A stretch of 64,000 bases of DNA from Dendrocalamus latiflorus (Eukaryota; Streptophyta; Magnoliopsida; Poales; Poaceae), in assembly GCA_017311315.1 (NCBI GenBank), contig CM029669.1, positions 5,369,055 through 5,433,054 on the forward strand. Reading direction: 5' to 3'. Position numbers and translations under genes: made by a program. Shown here piece after piece: positions 11,666-24,114 of the stretch (position 1 is its first letter; every line of letters begins with the position of its first letter). The notes below the pieces were generated by a model that was not told the origin of the DNA, did not search any database, and saw only the letters and a program-made list of their open reading frames with translations.

Positions 11666-12763
11666 TTCAGGTTGACTGGTAGGAATTTCTTGTATCCTTA
11701 GTTATTAGACTGATTTTTATTTCCCATAGTCCAGAAAAATTGCCCCACAAAAAGAGTTAATTTCCGCTGTCCAAACCCCGTTGTGCCTTTCAATCTATTA
11801 GTTTTGGTTTGCTAAATTGAATTTGTGTCTGTTTTAGATTTGTCTAGTTGCTGGTCATATCCTTGATTCCATAAAAATCCAAACAAAAAAAATTCTCCAA
11901 CCCAAACCCTAATTCCAATTCGGCTGATTTTCCTTTCTCTGCAGCTGCCACCAAAAAAAGTCATAACTTTTGATTCCATGATTCTTTTTGAGTGAGACCA
12001 CTGCCGTTAGATTCATAACTTCATTATCCATCTTCTTGTAAAATTTCACATCATTCCAGTAAGGCGGTTAAGAGATATCTGCGGTGAACGTGGACCCAAA
12101 TTTCTGAATTGAATCTGCAACAGTCGGCACTTGTGAATTTTGTGCGAATTTTTCAGTCGGTTTCCAGAACTTGGCCCCAAAACAAAAGTTGTAGAAAAAG
12201 ACGTCAGGAAACGGAAAAAAAGAATCATTGAAAAAAGGCAACTGACAAAAAGTTACGGCCGAAATACCGACGTGCTGTCCAGTGAACAGAAATCTTCAGT
12301 TTTCATGTTTTGGGTTAATCCTTGTGTTCTTCAATTTTAGATTGCATTCGATTGAATTATCTTGTATTTACCACTCCTATACATTGCCATACACTTATTT
12401 TAACCTTCTTCCATCCTTGGTTGATCAGCAACATAGGCTAAGTGCTAGATATGAACTATAATTCAATTATGTGCAATTTCTGAAATTAATTGATTGATTT
12501 CCTTTGCTAAAAAATACATAGCCTATCCAAGCTCCACTTTTCTACTAACCGAACAGGTCTCGCTATACCGGCAATCGCTATACCAATCACCTAAGTCAGA
12601 TTTATCACGAATCAGCCACCGGTTGCACCTCCTGTTTGGTTTGGTAAGAACTTATAAGAATTTGGTAAGAGTTTGAGAGATGCATTACTTGAATTGAGCC
12701 TCCATATCCTAGTAGTTGATAGGAACATATACTTGTGATTTGTTTCCTTGTTTGCTACTAACC

Positions 12764-14331
12764 ATGGCAGGTTCACGGGATGATTATGAGATAGATCCAT
12801 ATCTTCTTCGACCCATTGACCGGGAGCGCAAAGAAATTCGCGAGGAAGATGCACGCTTGAGACAAGCTTCTTCACCATGGTAGGTATATGATCGTGATAG
12901 TGCGTCCGGTAAAACTAAAATCACTTTGCCATCCTTTTCTGGTGAATTTAATTCTGATGCCTATATTAACTAGGAGATAGCACTAGATAAAGAATTTAAA
13001 TGTTATGATTGGTCTGATAGGCAAAAGATTAGAGCCGCCACTAATGTTTTTATTGATGATGCAATACTTTGGTGGAAGTACTTAAGTAGACTTGGAAGAG
13101 TGCCTCAAACGTGGCATGCATTAAAGAAACTTTTGAGAGATCACTTTGTTCCTAAATATCATGCTGATTATTTGCTAGCTAGATTGCAACGTTTAAAACA
13201 ACAAAGTAGAATTGTAAGGGAATATTATCATGAATTAAAAACTCGTTTATTACGTTGTGGCTTAGAGGAACATGCTGAAGCTATAGAGAATAGATTCTTA
13301 CGTGGGCTTAATAAAGAAATTCAGGACCTTCTCATTTACGAAGAATATAATTCTCTCCCTTATTTGTTTATACTTGCATGTAAGGTTAAAAGTCAGATTG
13401 AGGAGAAACTGAGAGTGCTTGATGATAAGAAACATGAGAACAAACTCTTGTTTGTGCTTTTTTCTATGACTAACAACTTGCAGGTAGTTGAGAACTATGT
13501 CGAAGAGGAGCATGAACTAATTCAATCATCGACTCCATTAGTTGAGAACGAAGATGAGGAGATGGATGCACTTACATCATCTGAGGGGAGCCAAAAAGGT
13601 AAAAATCATAGTGCTATCATCACTCACGGTGAGTATGCTTGTGAAGAACTACAATTATGCACTGTTCATGCTATTTTAGAGCAAAATTTAGTGGAAATAA
13701 TTCTGACACGCCCATATTTCAAGTAGAGAATTCACACTGCATTGATTTGAGTGTTGAGAATGAGTTGAGTGCACTTTGTCAAAAAATAATTGAATTGCCT
13801 GCTGTTTTGAGTGATTCATGTGATGAATTAATCACATACAACGATCATATAGCTTTGGTTAGATATAAAGAAGTTTTGACTAGAATTTCTTCTGCTAATT
13901 CATTGTGTTACATCATGTTGGATCTACCTATGAAATTGTCACATGCTATGGAGAAAGTTTTTGAACTTGCATGCTCAAAATTCTTGTTTAGTGCCTACAC
14001 CCCTGGGTATAAGTTTAATTTGATTGGAGATTATGGTGCAGAAAATCAATTTCTTGTATATCAAATATGCATAACTTGTTATCACATAGATGAATTGAAG
14101 CTTGTTGTTTTGGACAACAATTCTTGTATGCTGAATCTTATTCAATATGAGAGTAAAGTAAACTTTGGTACTCATCCAATGCCTAGGTGTTCATCTCTTT
14201 TTGCACCATCTAGTATAGACAATCTAAATGAAGATGATGAATTATGGAAGAACTTACAAATCTTTTCACCCTTGCTAAATAAATTTGTTATTGCTCAATT
14301 GAGGTGTGATTATATGGATGAACTTGCTTGA
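12764..14331 (+). pseudogene. Gag-like protein with a C-terminal domain I cannot name (gag-only element, copy 1)
   Basis: The likely start is ATG 12764 (MAGSRDDYE), in frame with the gag core. Two in-frame TAG codons fall near residues 40 and 69; the second sits where related gag proteins have Trp. The core is a retrotransposon gag (capsid) domain: TWHALKKLLRDHFVP at about 13110-13160, then a Leu- and Glu-rich helical part, then an acidic linker near 13540-13600. A frameshift near 13660-13726 separates a second segment of about 220 residues ending YDYMDEL. That segment is also present, fused to gag, in the copy at 54-55.5 kb. No protease, RT or integrase follows, so the element must rely on enzymes from elsewhere. 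Confidence 0.75.
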
Positions 14332-14934
14332 TTCCAAAAGTTGTAGCTTTGCCCATATGTGCCACCACTGCATGTTTACAACTTCAGAGATTTGAATTGC
14401 ATAAATGGTTCACTTACATTTGCAAAACTAGTTGCAATAATTGCTGTGTGCGAAATTTTGATTTGCTCATTAACATATATGATTACTCTTGGGTTAATAA
14501 TACAATGAGCTTTTATGACCGCTGCTGTTTTATAACATTAATTGTGCAACAACGAAGAACTACTAAAACGGATAACATATACATATACCATGCATACACC
14601 TTGGCTTCTTTGTTATCCTATTTTCAGCTTATCAAAATCCGAGAACGGCTTTGTTTGCAAGAAGGGGAGGATGATAAGAACATGTACCCTATGGATACAA
14701 CCATATTTGCTATGTTTGTTATTTGAATTACAAGAGCTCCTACGCATCACTTAAATTATCAGTGAGCTCATTTCAAGGAGGTTTTACTTTGCTTGATAAA
14801 GAACTTATGATATTACATAATGAGGGTTTGTTGCGTTTGTTATCATGTACTGAGATTTATTATCAAGATCATGCAACACGTGAGGCTACAAATATGTTAA
14901 AACTGAGGACGGTTTTCTGTCAAGAAGGGGACGA

Positions 14935-16125
14935 TGTTGTGACCATGTCACAAATGTATACGACCATAGCACCCAAATCAAGATTGAACAAAAGGTGATT
15001 CCGTTTCTATCTATTCCTACCAATGTTATTCTTAGGTTTGACAAATGGAAGTCTTTTGAACCGAGGGAAAGAAGGAAGCCGGGACCAAATCAATGGAGAA
15101 AAACAAGGAAGAAAAAGGCCAAGGAGAAGCCATGCAGTGGGAGGGCAAAAGGGGAGAGGTCCAAGAACTTAAAGCCCATGTTTTGGATGAGGATTCCAAG
15201 CCCAATTCGGAATTTCCTCAAGTCCAACCGAAATCAAACTCAGAATCAACTTAAAACTCAATTCGGATTTGGTTCAGGACAGCCTGATAGGCCTATAATA
15301 AAACGGCGATAACTTTCACAAATGGAGTCCAATTTAGATGTTCTTGTGCTTGTTGGAAGCTTATTCGAAGGCCAATCCAATGAGTAAGGCCTTAGCTTCA
15401 GAAACCTTTTGGTCGCGTCGTAATCGCCAAAACAATCTGACGCTGATTCAGCCTGACAGGACATACTTCCAACATGCATAGAATTCGCATCCGGAGTCCG
15501 TTAGGGATGAGTGAGTACTTGATGGAAAGCATATCTTATCCTCTTTCCAATGGATCTAGCCTCACCTCAAAATACCTTCTGTGCGGAAAGATATTGCTGA
15601 AAAAATCAGGACTATTTCTGAATTCGAGTTTAAAGGTGCTGCGCCACCTCCAATTGGGCCCAAGGGCTTTGTAATTTTTCAGGGTGGGTGTCCAACCCTA
15701 GGACAACCCTTGGCCGCCCCTCTCTCTTCTCCAACTCATATATTCACCCTCTACCCCCTTTTAACTCTTTGGGTTTCGTTGAGTCTAGGTTTAGCCATTG
15801 TGCAAACTTCTGTTCTTCAGTTGTGTCGGACGACCAGCTGTCAAGACAGCCATCGGAATTCCACCTTTTGAACTCAATATACATATTTGCAATTTCAGAT
15901 TGTTTGTTATCTTGTTCTTGTGTGTTCTTCGATTGCATGCAAGAATAGACCTTCGTGGTCAGGTCAACCGCGTTCTTGGTATGGTTGATAACAACTTGGG
16001 GTTAGTTCAGCGATTGCTAAGGCGCAAGCGTCGTCGTACGGTTGTAGTCGGATCGTGAGAGTCACCTCCACCAAAATCGATAGTTATCAATCCTATCGGA
16101 AGATCGGGACCCCATCGCCTCATCA
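14935..16125 (+). mobile_element. 3' LTR of the gag-only element; TSD CCACC follows
   Basis: Preceded by a purine-rich tract (AAGAAGGGGACGA at about 14921-14934). Starts TGTTGTGACC and ends CTCATCA. The bases after it (16126-16130, CCACC) repeat those before the element (10320-10324), which fixes the whole element as 10325-16125. Near-identity to the 5' LTR suggests a fairly recent insertion. Confidence 0.85.
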
Positions 16126-18119
16126 CCACCGCCATTTCTCCGCCCTCCCAAAGTTCACCTGTGATCTCCCCTAGCGTTCTTGCACCTTCCCTTCGCATGC
16201 CTTGTCACCATTCACCGTCGGTAGCTCTTGCCGGAGCTACATGCTACATAGAATCACTAATAGGTAGGCCCCACTTGTAAGGGAGCGCTACTCCCTTACC
16301 TCTCTGCCAAGTCGTTAACTAGCCGCCTGACTTGTCGGTTTTTCTTTTAAAAACCATTTAACCCATTGAGTCTATGACATGTGGGCCTGACCCTTTAAAA
16401 TGTTTTACAAACCTAGAAAATGAGAAGCACACCTTCAGTCAATAGAAATATGCCACCCTAGTTGGAAAGCATAATCCTAGAGTTACGCCATCGACGTCAA
16501 CCCTATGAACAGTGCCATTTTTCAATTTTTAGGATTTTCAAACCTAATAAAATTTAAATGCATGTAATTTTTGCATATGAACTCCAATTAAGTTATTTTT
16601 GTCTCTAAAATTTTCTAAAATTATGCTATTTCATATTATTCAAAAAAAAGTGAATTTTATACCTATTTAAATTTGTTTGGCTCTTATTTGCAATATTTGG
16701 TATTGATGTTTAGATACCGACGTTCTGAAGAATTTCACCGACGAACTCGAACAAGACCAAGAGTTCAACAAGTAAGGCAAGTACCCCTTTGATAATGTTG
16801 ATTCTATATTTTGATGTTATTTATATTGTGTTTAAAACTATTATGCATGCATGTAATTTCAGTAAAAATGCTATATTGGTATAGGCAGTAGTTACACCCA
16901 ATTGTAGTATCAAATCTTGCCTTGACAAATTGTTACCCTGTTATTGTCACCTTAGCAATGATACCCATTGGTCATAACATGTGGAAACTAGTAACTTAAA
17001 ACGTCATATTTGATGCTTAGCCAAGCTCATAATGGTACTAGAAGTACTAAGATGGAAATGGGACACGATTTACAAAAATGGGAGATACTCATGCAACTGG
17101 TATATATAGGAGTTTACCTTTGATATTATAGCTAGAAAAGACAATAGAAAACTTGTTTTAAACTTGGGTGAGTGGTTGTGAAGATCGATGCAGTTTGCAT
17201 GAGAATGCGGTTTGTGGAAGTCTCGCCCGTGTCACTAAGGGCCGATTTATATTGTGCTATAGACCCAAGTACAGTCGTATAACTATACGTGCCTTTATGG
17301 CAAGACCTTAGTAGATTATAGGTGAATTTTTAGGCTATGCAGACATGGTGAAGACTCCATGTTTGAAGGGACCTTGCCCATAACAGAAGGCACCCAACAC
17401 ACCATATGAGTCTTAGGATGCTGGAGGGCACTCCCCGTCTTAAGAACATATCATAGTGTGGTGGTTGTTAGTACCGGTAATATAAAAACTTCATTATGAA
17501 CTCTCAAATTGGGTACTACTGGTATCGTGTGATAGGTATGACATAATGAGATGTTTATATTATATGGGTAAAGTGTACAATCTTTGCAGAATATAAATCT
17601 ATTCAAATAGTTGTGTCCCCCAGTTATGGACAAAGCTTGGAAAAATCCCATAATAAGTCGCTTTATGTTTTGCAAAATGGTTATGAGAGGAAATGGTTGG
17701 GAATGCAAATTTGGTTCGGCAAGGAATATGCCATTGGTTTGAGATTCTACTGCATTGTTCTACATTATGCAAACTTATGCTTACTATTATTTGCTTATCA
17801 AGTTTAAATGCTCTTGCAATTTCTGTTTGCAATCTACTACTCATTATTCAATTGAAAGCATGTTTCGCGAATCAAACTAAACTAGACAACCATCTTTGAC
17901 ATATCTTGCATATTATATATTTTTACTTAAAAGTCTTGCATAGTATGATTTTCGTACTCAACTGTTGCTCGTTGAACATATTCAGAGAATGCAGAAGAAG
18001 ACTCATCTTGCGGGTACTATTATGCCGTAGGTTTTGGAGATGATGACAGTAAATTCTAGAGTTCTGCCCCAGTCAGTTGACAAATAACTCAGGTTTTGAA
18101 CATATCCAAAGTCAGGTTT

Positions 18120-21100
18120 AAATCTGCCTAACAGTTTTCTTCCCACCTTAAAAAGTTTAGAAATAGAACTAACTCGAGGAAGATTTCCATGTCCGCCCTT
18201 GACCATGGGCATGGCAATCCAAACAGTTGTATACTCTACAGAGACTGTACATCTTTACCCACAAGAGACAATCAGCTCGATGGGCCTACATGATTCGTTG
18301 GACATGTAGATCGAAAAATTGTCACGAGGCCTTTACAATACTTCGCCCTTTAGCATCTCACTCCTATGGGGTTGCTTCCATAGGTTGTGCGGGATGTTCA
18401 CCACAGGTTAGCATAGTCGGACTCCACTTTCCACAACTGCTAGCCTTGGAAATGTCATATCTATCTGGTGTCCCATTCAATGCGGGATTTTTATTACCCA
18501 CCTACACCCGTCCTCCGTAAGATGACTAGAGGGTCTAGTAAATTATTTAGCCAATCCTACATTTTGCCAGTTTATGGTTGCACTGTTGTACACGGAGAGG
18601 TCGTCACAAGATTAAGTCCTTAATTTATCCAGGCGGTTCATTCCACAAGCCTCAGACCTTGTGTTACATCCACACCCACCACTCTTACCATCTGCCTAGA
18701 CAGGTATAACAAGTTTTTAGGGTTTTGAGGAGCATAAATTAAGTTGTCACAAATTATCAGTCACCTACATCCCGTGACTGTCCCGAAACCAGTTTTCATG
18801 TTTAAAGATTGATGATCAGGGCCACTAGTGCCCTAGACTTGACAAGACTATAGTATGGCATTTTAATATGATGTCACAAATTATCAGTCACCTACATCCC
18901 GTGACTGTCCTGCAGTGGCTGATGGGTGGGCCAGTCACTAACAGTGTTATTAACCATTAACGACCAATTAGAACATTCATTAGTTAACTTAATTATTTCA
19001 CTAATTAATCATCTGCTATAGTCGGTCCTGCTGTGAGAAAGGCGGAGCCGACCGGGGGTCACGGTGGCACGACGGCATCAGCAAAATGGACTCCATAGTC
19101 TTGCGCACCTCGGGAAGAAGTGGGGCGACCTATTTTGGCCCGACGGCGACCAACGGCGAGCACGACGGCTGCCGAAACAGGGGAGAATGATATCCGGTGA
19201 CTTGAGCCATTAGAGTCTGATTGCTTAGCACGGGAGCTTCTATGGGTGGTCACAAACTCACCTAAGGCTTGAGCAGTGGTCGGGGTGGAGCCGAGGGAGC
19301 TGGTGGTGAGGAAGGCCTTTGTGGCAAGGAGGGTGACGGCGCTGGCTCACCAGAGAGGGAGAGAAAGCTCGGTGAGGTGGGGGTTGGCTTCGTGGTGGCT
19401 CGACGGTGCTCAGGCGTGAGCAATCGGTTCAGGGTTTGATGGTTCACCGTGGAGGTTTGGCGCCAGAGTTGGGGAAGGAGAGGCACGCCGGTGGCCTGTA
19501 GGGGGAGAAAACCCGATTAGGCGAAAGAGGAGAGAAGAAAGAATAGCGGCGGACTCAGAGAGTTACCTAGGGAGTCTCGAGATCCACCGAGTGGCGCTAG
19601 CGGCGGGGATTGCCGGAGGAACGTCTGCAGTAGAGGAGATGGCGGAAGGGGAGATTTGAGCGAGCGGCGGTGGGATTGTGAGGCAAAGCTTGGTGCCCTT
19701 TTATAGGGGGTCAGGGGGGAAAGAAGCGCCGAGAAGGCTCAGGCGGCAAGGTGCCAGTCGTGCGGGCGTCAGCCCCGAGCAGGCTACAGATAGGGCGCGA
19801 CAGCCGAAGTTTGTTGCGGCGTGAATGAATTCCTGGCAGAGTGTTGCTCGGCCCGGCGGTCACTAGGGGGTGCGGAGCAAAAAACAAGGCCGATGCGATT
19901 GCTGTCGAGGCTGGTGTGTAGAGGTGGGAATTGGGCCGTGCCGTGCCGGCACGGCCCGGGCCCACCGTGCTTCGTGCCGTGTCGGCTCGGCCCAGTCATC
20001 TCGTCGTGCCGTGCCGTGCCGGCCCGCCTCGCTTTCGGCCAGGCCCAAGCACAGCCCAAAGCCCACCGTGCCGGCGTTCGTGCTGTGCCAGCCCAAGCCC
20101 AGCCCAAAGTAACTATACACGACGAAAGCGACGGCGACAATGATAGCGGTGGCCGCCATATTCCTTTCTCTTGTACCCGCCTTATAAAAAACCTACTTAA
20201 AATTCGATACTATTGTCTCATGCCATTCCATCTCCAAACTTAGTCATCTAGTCCAATGATATGCATATCTTGGTGTAAATTGGACTGTGGCATACGTGGA
20301 CATCTAGCTCATCGCCCGACAATCTAGCATAGGGCTGCCCAACTAGTCAAATAAAAAAGCTCAAGGAGAGTCATGAGTGCAGCTTACTATAGTTAAGAAA
20401 TCAATTTTAAATAGTTTCTAGAATATTTAGTAACTACTTGGAATACACACATCAATAACAGTCTATCTTTGTTTACATAATGGTTAATTATAACATACGT
20501 GGGGTGGTTATCTTATCAAATGCTCGAATTAAAAAGGCAGTCGGTGAAGAGAGCTATGTTAGAATTAGAAGCGCATGTAGTAGTAATTTGCTTACATAAA
20601 ATAAAATCATAATGGGGGTGAGCTATATTGTCAAATTATAATACCTAAGGAGAAGCAACATTGAAAATACTCATTATTTTTGTATGATGATATTTCTTAA
20701 GAAAGAACAATAAAAGACACTTTATATCACAAGTGCAAAAATGAAGAACAACAAAAGACACCTCATATCACAAGTGCAAAAATGAACTCGGCCTAAATCA
20801 CAGCATATCTCAGTCACTTTTTTCATTCATTACATTAAGATCTAACAATCCTTATCTTTCTCCTCATCTCATATATATACATATCACACATTCACATCTC
20901 CAAAACCTAACTCAATCTTCAAATTTGGCATTCTAAGGACTGCTCCGTACAGATGTACATGTCATAGCGGATGTGTAGGATCTTTATGCGATGAAATTAG
21001 AATTTACGAGGGCTAGAATAGAAGAAATTAAAATAGATAAAAAGCTATTCGTAGATTTCAGAAAAACTGAAGGACTAAATCGCAAAAAATCTAAAACCCT

Positions 21101-22889
21101 AACCCTGAAATGCTCCGCCGCCGCCCAAACCTCATTCCTCCCCCAATCTCTGGCGCCTCCCTCGGCCCCCTCCTTCCCAGATCTCTCCCGCCGCCCATTC
21201 CTCGCCCGACCGCCCCCTCCTTCTCATCCTCCCCCGCCGCCCCCCTCCTCCCTAGATCTCCTCGGCTGCCCCCTCCTCGCCCGGCCGCCCCCTCCTCCCC
21301 GGATCTCCCCCACCGCCCCTCCCCGCCGCTGCCCCCCTCCTCCCCCGCCGCCCCCTCCTCCCCGGATCTCCCCCACCGCCCCCTCCCCGCCGCCGCCCCC
21401 TCCTTCCCCGCCGCCCCCTCCTCCCCGGATCTCCCCCACCGCCCCCTCCCCCCCGCCGCCCCCTCCTTCCCCTCCTCGGCTCCTCCCCAGATCTCCCCGC
21501 CGCCCCTCCTCGCCCGACCGCCCCCTCCCCCCCCCCCCCCGCCGCCCCCCTCCTCCTCCGCCGCCTCCTTTCCCTCCCTCCCCTGGCCGCCCTTTCCTCC
21601 CCCGGCGCTCCTCTCCCCCCAACCGCCTCCCTCCTCCTCTGGTCGCCCCCTCCTCCCCAGACGTCCCCTCCTCCCCCAGCCTACAGTTTCTCCGAGCGAC
21701 GGCGACCGTGACCTTGACTACTCCGACAGCGAGCAAGCATACTAGCGGCGGATGGCCGGGTGGCGATTGAGCCGCCGTCGCCGGGCGTCTTCGCGCCGGA
21801 GCCGCTGCGGCCACACCGCTCTTCCTCCTACGACCATCGTCCATTCGTCCGACTGTCCGAGCTCTGGTGACCGGTACACCTCCTTCCCCCTCTGCTCTGT
21901 GATGTGTGATGGCTTGTGGGGAATCTGGGATCTGGGATGACCGTGAGAGATGTCGACGGGAGGGGGACTGCCGGACTTGGGGAGGCGAGGTAGAGGCGGA
22001 GGCGGCCCGGCCGCTGGTGCCGGCGTGCCCGCCGTGCCGCCCGTGCCGGCCCAAGCACGGCACGATCTGCCGTGCCGTGCCGTGCCGCCCACCGGGCCGG
22101 TTTTCCAGGCCCGGCCCGGCCCACCGTTCGTGCCGTGCCGGCACGGCCCGCCACGTGTCGGGCCGGGCCGTGCTTGGGCCGTGCCGTGCCGGCCGTGCTT
22201 CGGGCTGGCCCAAAAAAGCTCGGCCCAAGTCCCAGCTCTACTGGTGTGGTCGTGATGGTGCGGGGTGGCAGAGCAGGACCACGGCGGCGCAGCGGGGAGG
22301 AAGACAACAAGGTGGTGCACGGTCGGGGCGGGGCTTCGGTCCGTGCGAGAGGTCAATGTGAGCAGGGGAAACATAGTGCGGGAGATGATAGCCGAGCAGT
22401 GAGGGATAGCGAGCAGACGTGCAGCCAGGGCGCCGGACCACGCCGGTGCTGTGCGTGCATGAGGGAGACAGGCCTGAGACACTTCCACGGCAGGGCGGTA
22501 AAGGTGAGGTCACCGACGCTGAAGGCAAGGTGGTCGCCATCCTTTCTGGTTGCCGGGGGCATGGGGAGGAGAGAGGAAGGGGAGGGAGAAGAAGGGAGCT
22601 GCGGGAAGAGGAAGAAGGAGGAGCCAAGGGAAAAACGGTTAGGGAATTTCTTCCTCTGTTTTTTGAAAGATAATAGCAAAATTTGAATTTTCTGGCTTTG
22701 GAGGGAGACTTTGAATTCTTCCTTGGGCTAGCAAAATATTTATTTATTCATTTTATTTATGTATTTCTTTATTTTTTCTTTGAATGGCAAAAGGAATTCT
22801 AGATTGGAAGATAATATTCTTTGAATTTGGAACATAGGCTTTGAAACTTTGCATGAACACAAATTTGCCCCAAAATATGGAATGTTACA
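18120..22889 (-). mobile_element. TGTAACA-type gypsy LTR-like block, - orientation, interrupted by hAT copy 2
   Basis: Read on the - strand it begins TGTAACATTCC at 22889, runs through a GC-rich region and reaches a promoter-like CTATAAAAGGGCACC near 19700. It continues with a splice-like and pyrimidine-rich leader, then AT-rich sequence. The layout parallels the + oriented block starting at 8806, so two members of one LTR family lie head-on. A 38-bp segment at about 18751-18788 recurs at 18873-18910. A stretch near 18225-18340 resembles 52040-52170. hAT copy 2 (19919-22240) is inserted inside. No gag or pol was seen. Confidence 0.5.
19919..22240 (-). mobile_element. Non-autonomous hAT-type element, copy 2 (2.3 kb, inverted)
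   Basis: Same family as 4439-6638 but inverted: left end TAGAGGTGGGAATTGGG; right end reads TAGAGCTGGGACTTGGG on the complement. A perfect 8-bp duplication CTGGTGTG is at 19911-19918 and 22241-22248. The interior contains the CCTCC-rich counterpart (21120-21690) of the purine tract of copy 1 and the same AT-rich stretch (20200-21100). No transposase was seen. Long Pro- or Gly/Arg-rich frames here are composition artefacts. Confidence 0.85.
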
Positions 22890-22894
22890 CTTTG

Positions 22895-23294
22895 GTTCCA
22901 TAGAAGTTGCAGGTTTCATGTTTGAAGTTTCAAGCAGGTTTTAGCTTGTTTTGTGAAAAAGATTCAAAACTGTTTCATGTTTTGAGTTCAATGTTTCAAG
23001 CAGGTTTCAGTGCGTTTTGTTAAAATTTCAATATGGTTTAAGCTATTTTCGTGAAGTTTCATAAATAATTGCAAGTTCAAAGAAGTTTCAGAAAAATTTC
23101 AAACAGGTTTCAATCATTTCATCTTTGTTTAAGCAAGTTTCATATGATTTAAGAAGAGATTTGAAAGGAATTTAAAAAAATCACAAGAAACAGACGAAAC
23201 ATCGATGAAAATCAAGGTTTAGGTAGGTTTCATGGAAGTTTTAAAAATCCGAACAAGTTTTGTAGAATTTGAGGCAAGTTTCAAGGCGCACTAA
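22895..23294 (+). repeat. ~390-bp direct repeat, right copy
   Basis: Counterpart of 8417-8805 in the same orientation, starting right after the TGTTACA end at 22889 and ending at a shared CACTAAG. I cannot assign it to a known element. Confidence 0.6.
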
Positions 23295-23728
23295 GTATCA
23301 ATGGCGTCCGTACCCACCTTCATCGGCGCACTCATCCAGGACTGCTCACTGCACACTTCTGTGCTCGGGTGAGCCAGCTGCCAGGGCTCCAATCATGCTT
23401 GCTCATTTACTCACCGTTGAGCATGCACGTCGCCATGCTTGTCGCCCATAGCTCGTCATGTGCTTCCCTTCAGCCGCGATGGCTCCAACCATGCTCATCA
23501 CCATGGCCATTGCTCGCCTCAGCCTCCCCCAATCGTTACTTTGCCACAATTGCATTTACTTGCTCTACGTCGAGGGAGAGAATCGTAGAGAAGGGGGTTG
23601 AGCAAATGGATAAGGTTGTATCCATCTAAAGGTTCCATAGTTGTTAGTTTCATTCTGACGAGCATTCCGGTTTAGTGTTCGGGATAGAACATTTCAGTAC
23701 CAGGTATTCTAGTGTACTATTCTAGTGT
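23295..23728. other. Unassigned DNA between repeat and Tat element
   Basis: GC-moderate DNA with short frames only; nothing recognised. It ends at the GTATT duplicated by the Tat-element insertion. Confidence 0.5.
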
Positions 23729-24114
23729 GTATTTGTTGCCGCACGAAACTGATCCATGCACCAACAAGATAATTGATGGAGAAACAAGATCTACTTTAAT
23801 CTAGAGACTAAGAAAACAAAGGTACGAAAATAATATTGTGTCGATTGTCTGATTCTCCTTTTGCAATCGGCCTTACCCTTTATATTTATAGGGTGCCTGG
23901 TCTATGGCAAATAAAATCGGCATCAAATCAAAATCTATGGCAAGTAAAATCGGCATCAAATAAAATTGATCACATCTGCTAGTGAGCCCGATTTCTTTCT
24001 CTTCTTTGCTTCTCCGCTGTCGAATCCTCTGCAGATAACTTCCCATAACGATTCAGTATCCCCAAATTTTCGACCGCTTCTCGTTATGACTGTCAGAGTT
24101 TCCAAAATCGTGGT

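Larger units (their letters stand above)
8806..18115 (+). mobile_element. TGTAACA-type gypsy LTR-like block, + orientation, interrupted by a nested element
   Basis: Starts TGTAACATCCC, a common start of long grass gypsy LTRs. A promoter-like CTATAAAAGGG lies near 9912, followed by a pyrimidine-rich, GC-rich leader as expected for U3-R. The sequence is interrupted at 10325-16125 and continues after 16131, through a segment near 16720-16790 (ACTCGAACAAGACCAAGAG) and one near 17970-18080 that resemble the 3' part of such LTRs. No gag or pol was found. The right limit near 18115 is a guess, placed where similarity to the opposite-strand block begins. Confidence 0.5.

Noticed and set aside
20991..22228. 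Proline-rich and Gly/Arg-rich frames of up to 334 codons
   Set aside because: These lie in the pyrimidine/purine tract of a hAT element and its CCGTGCC repeats; composition artefacts present in both strands.
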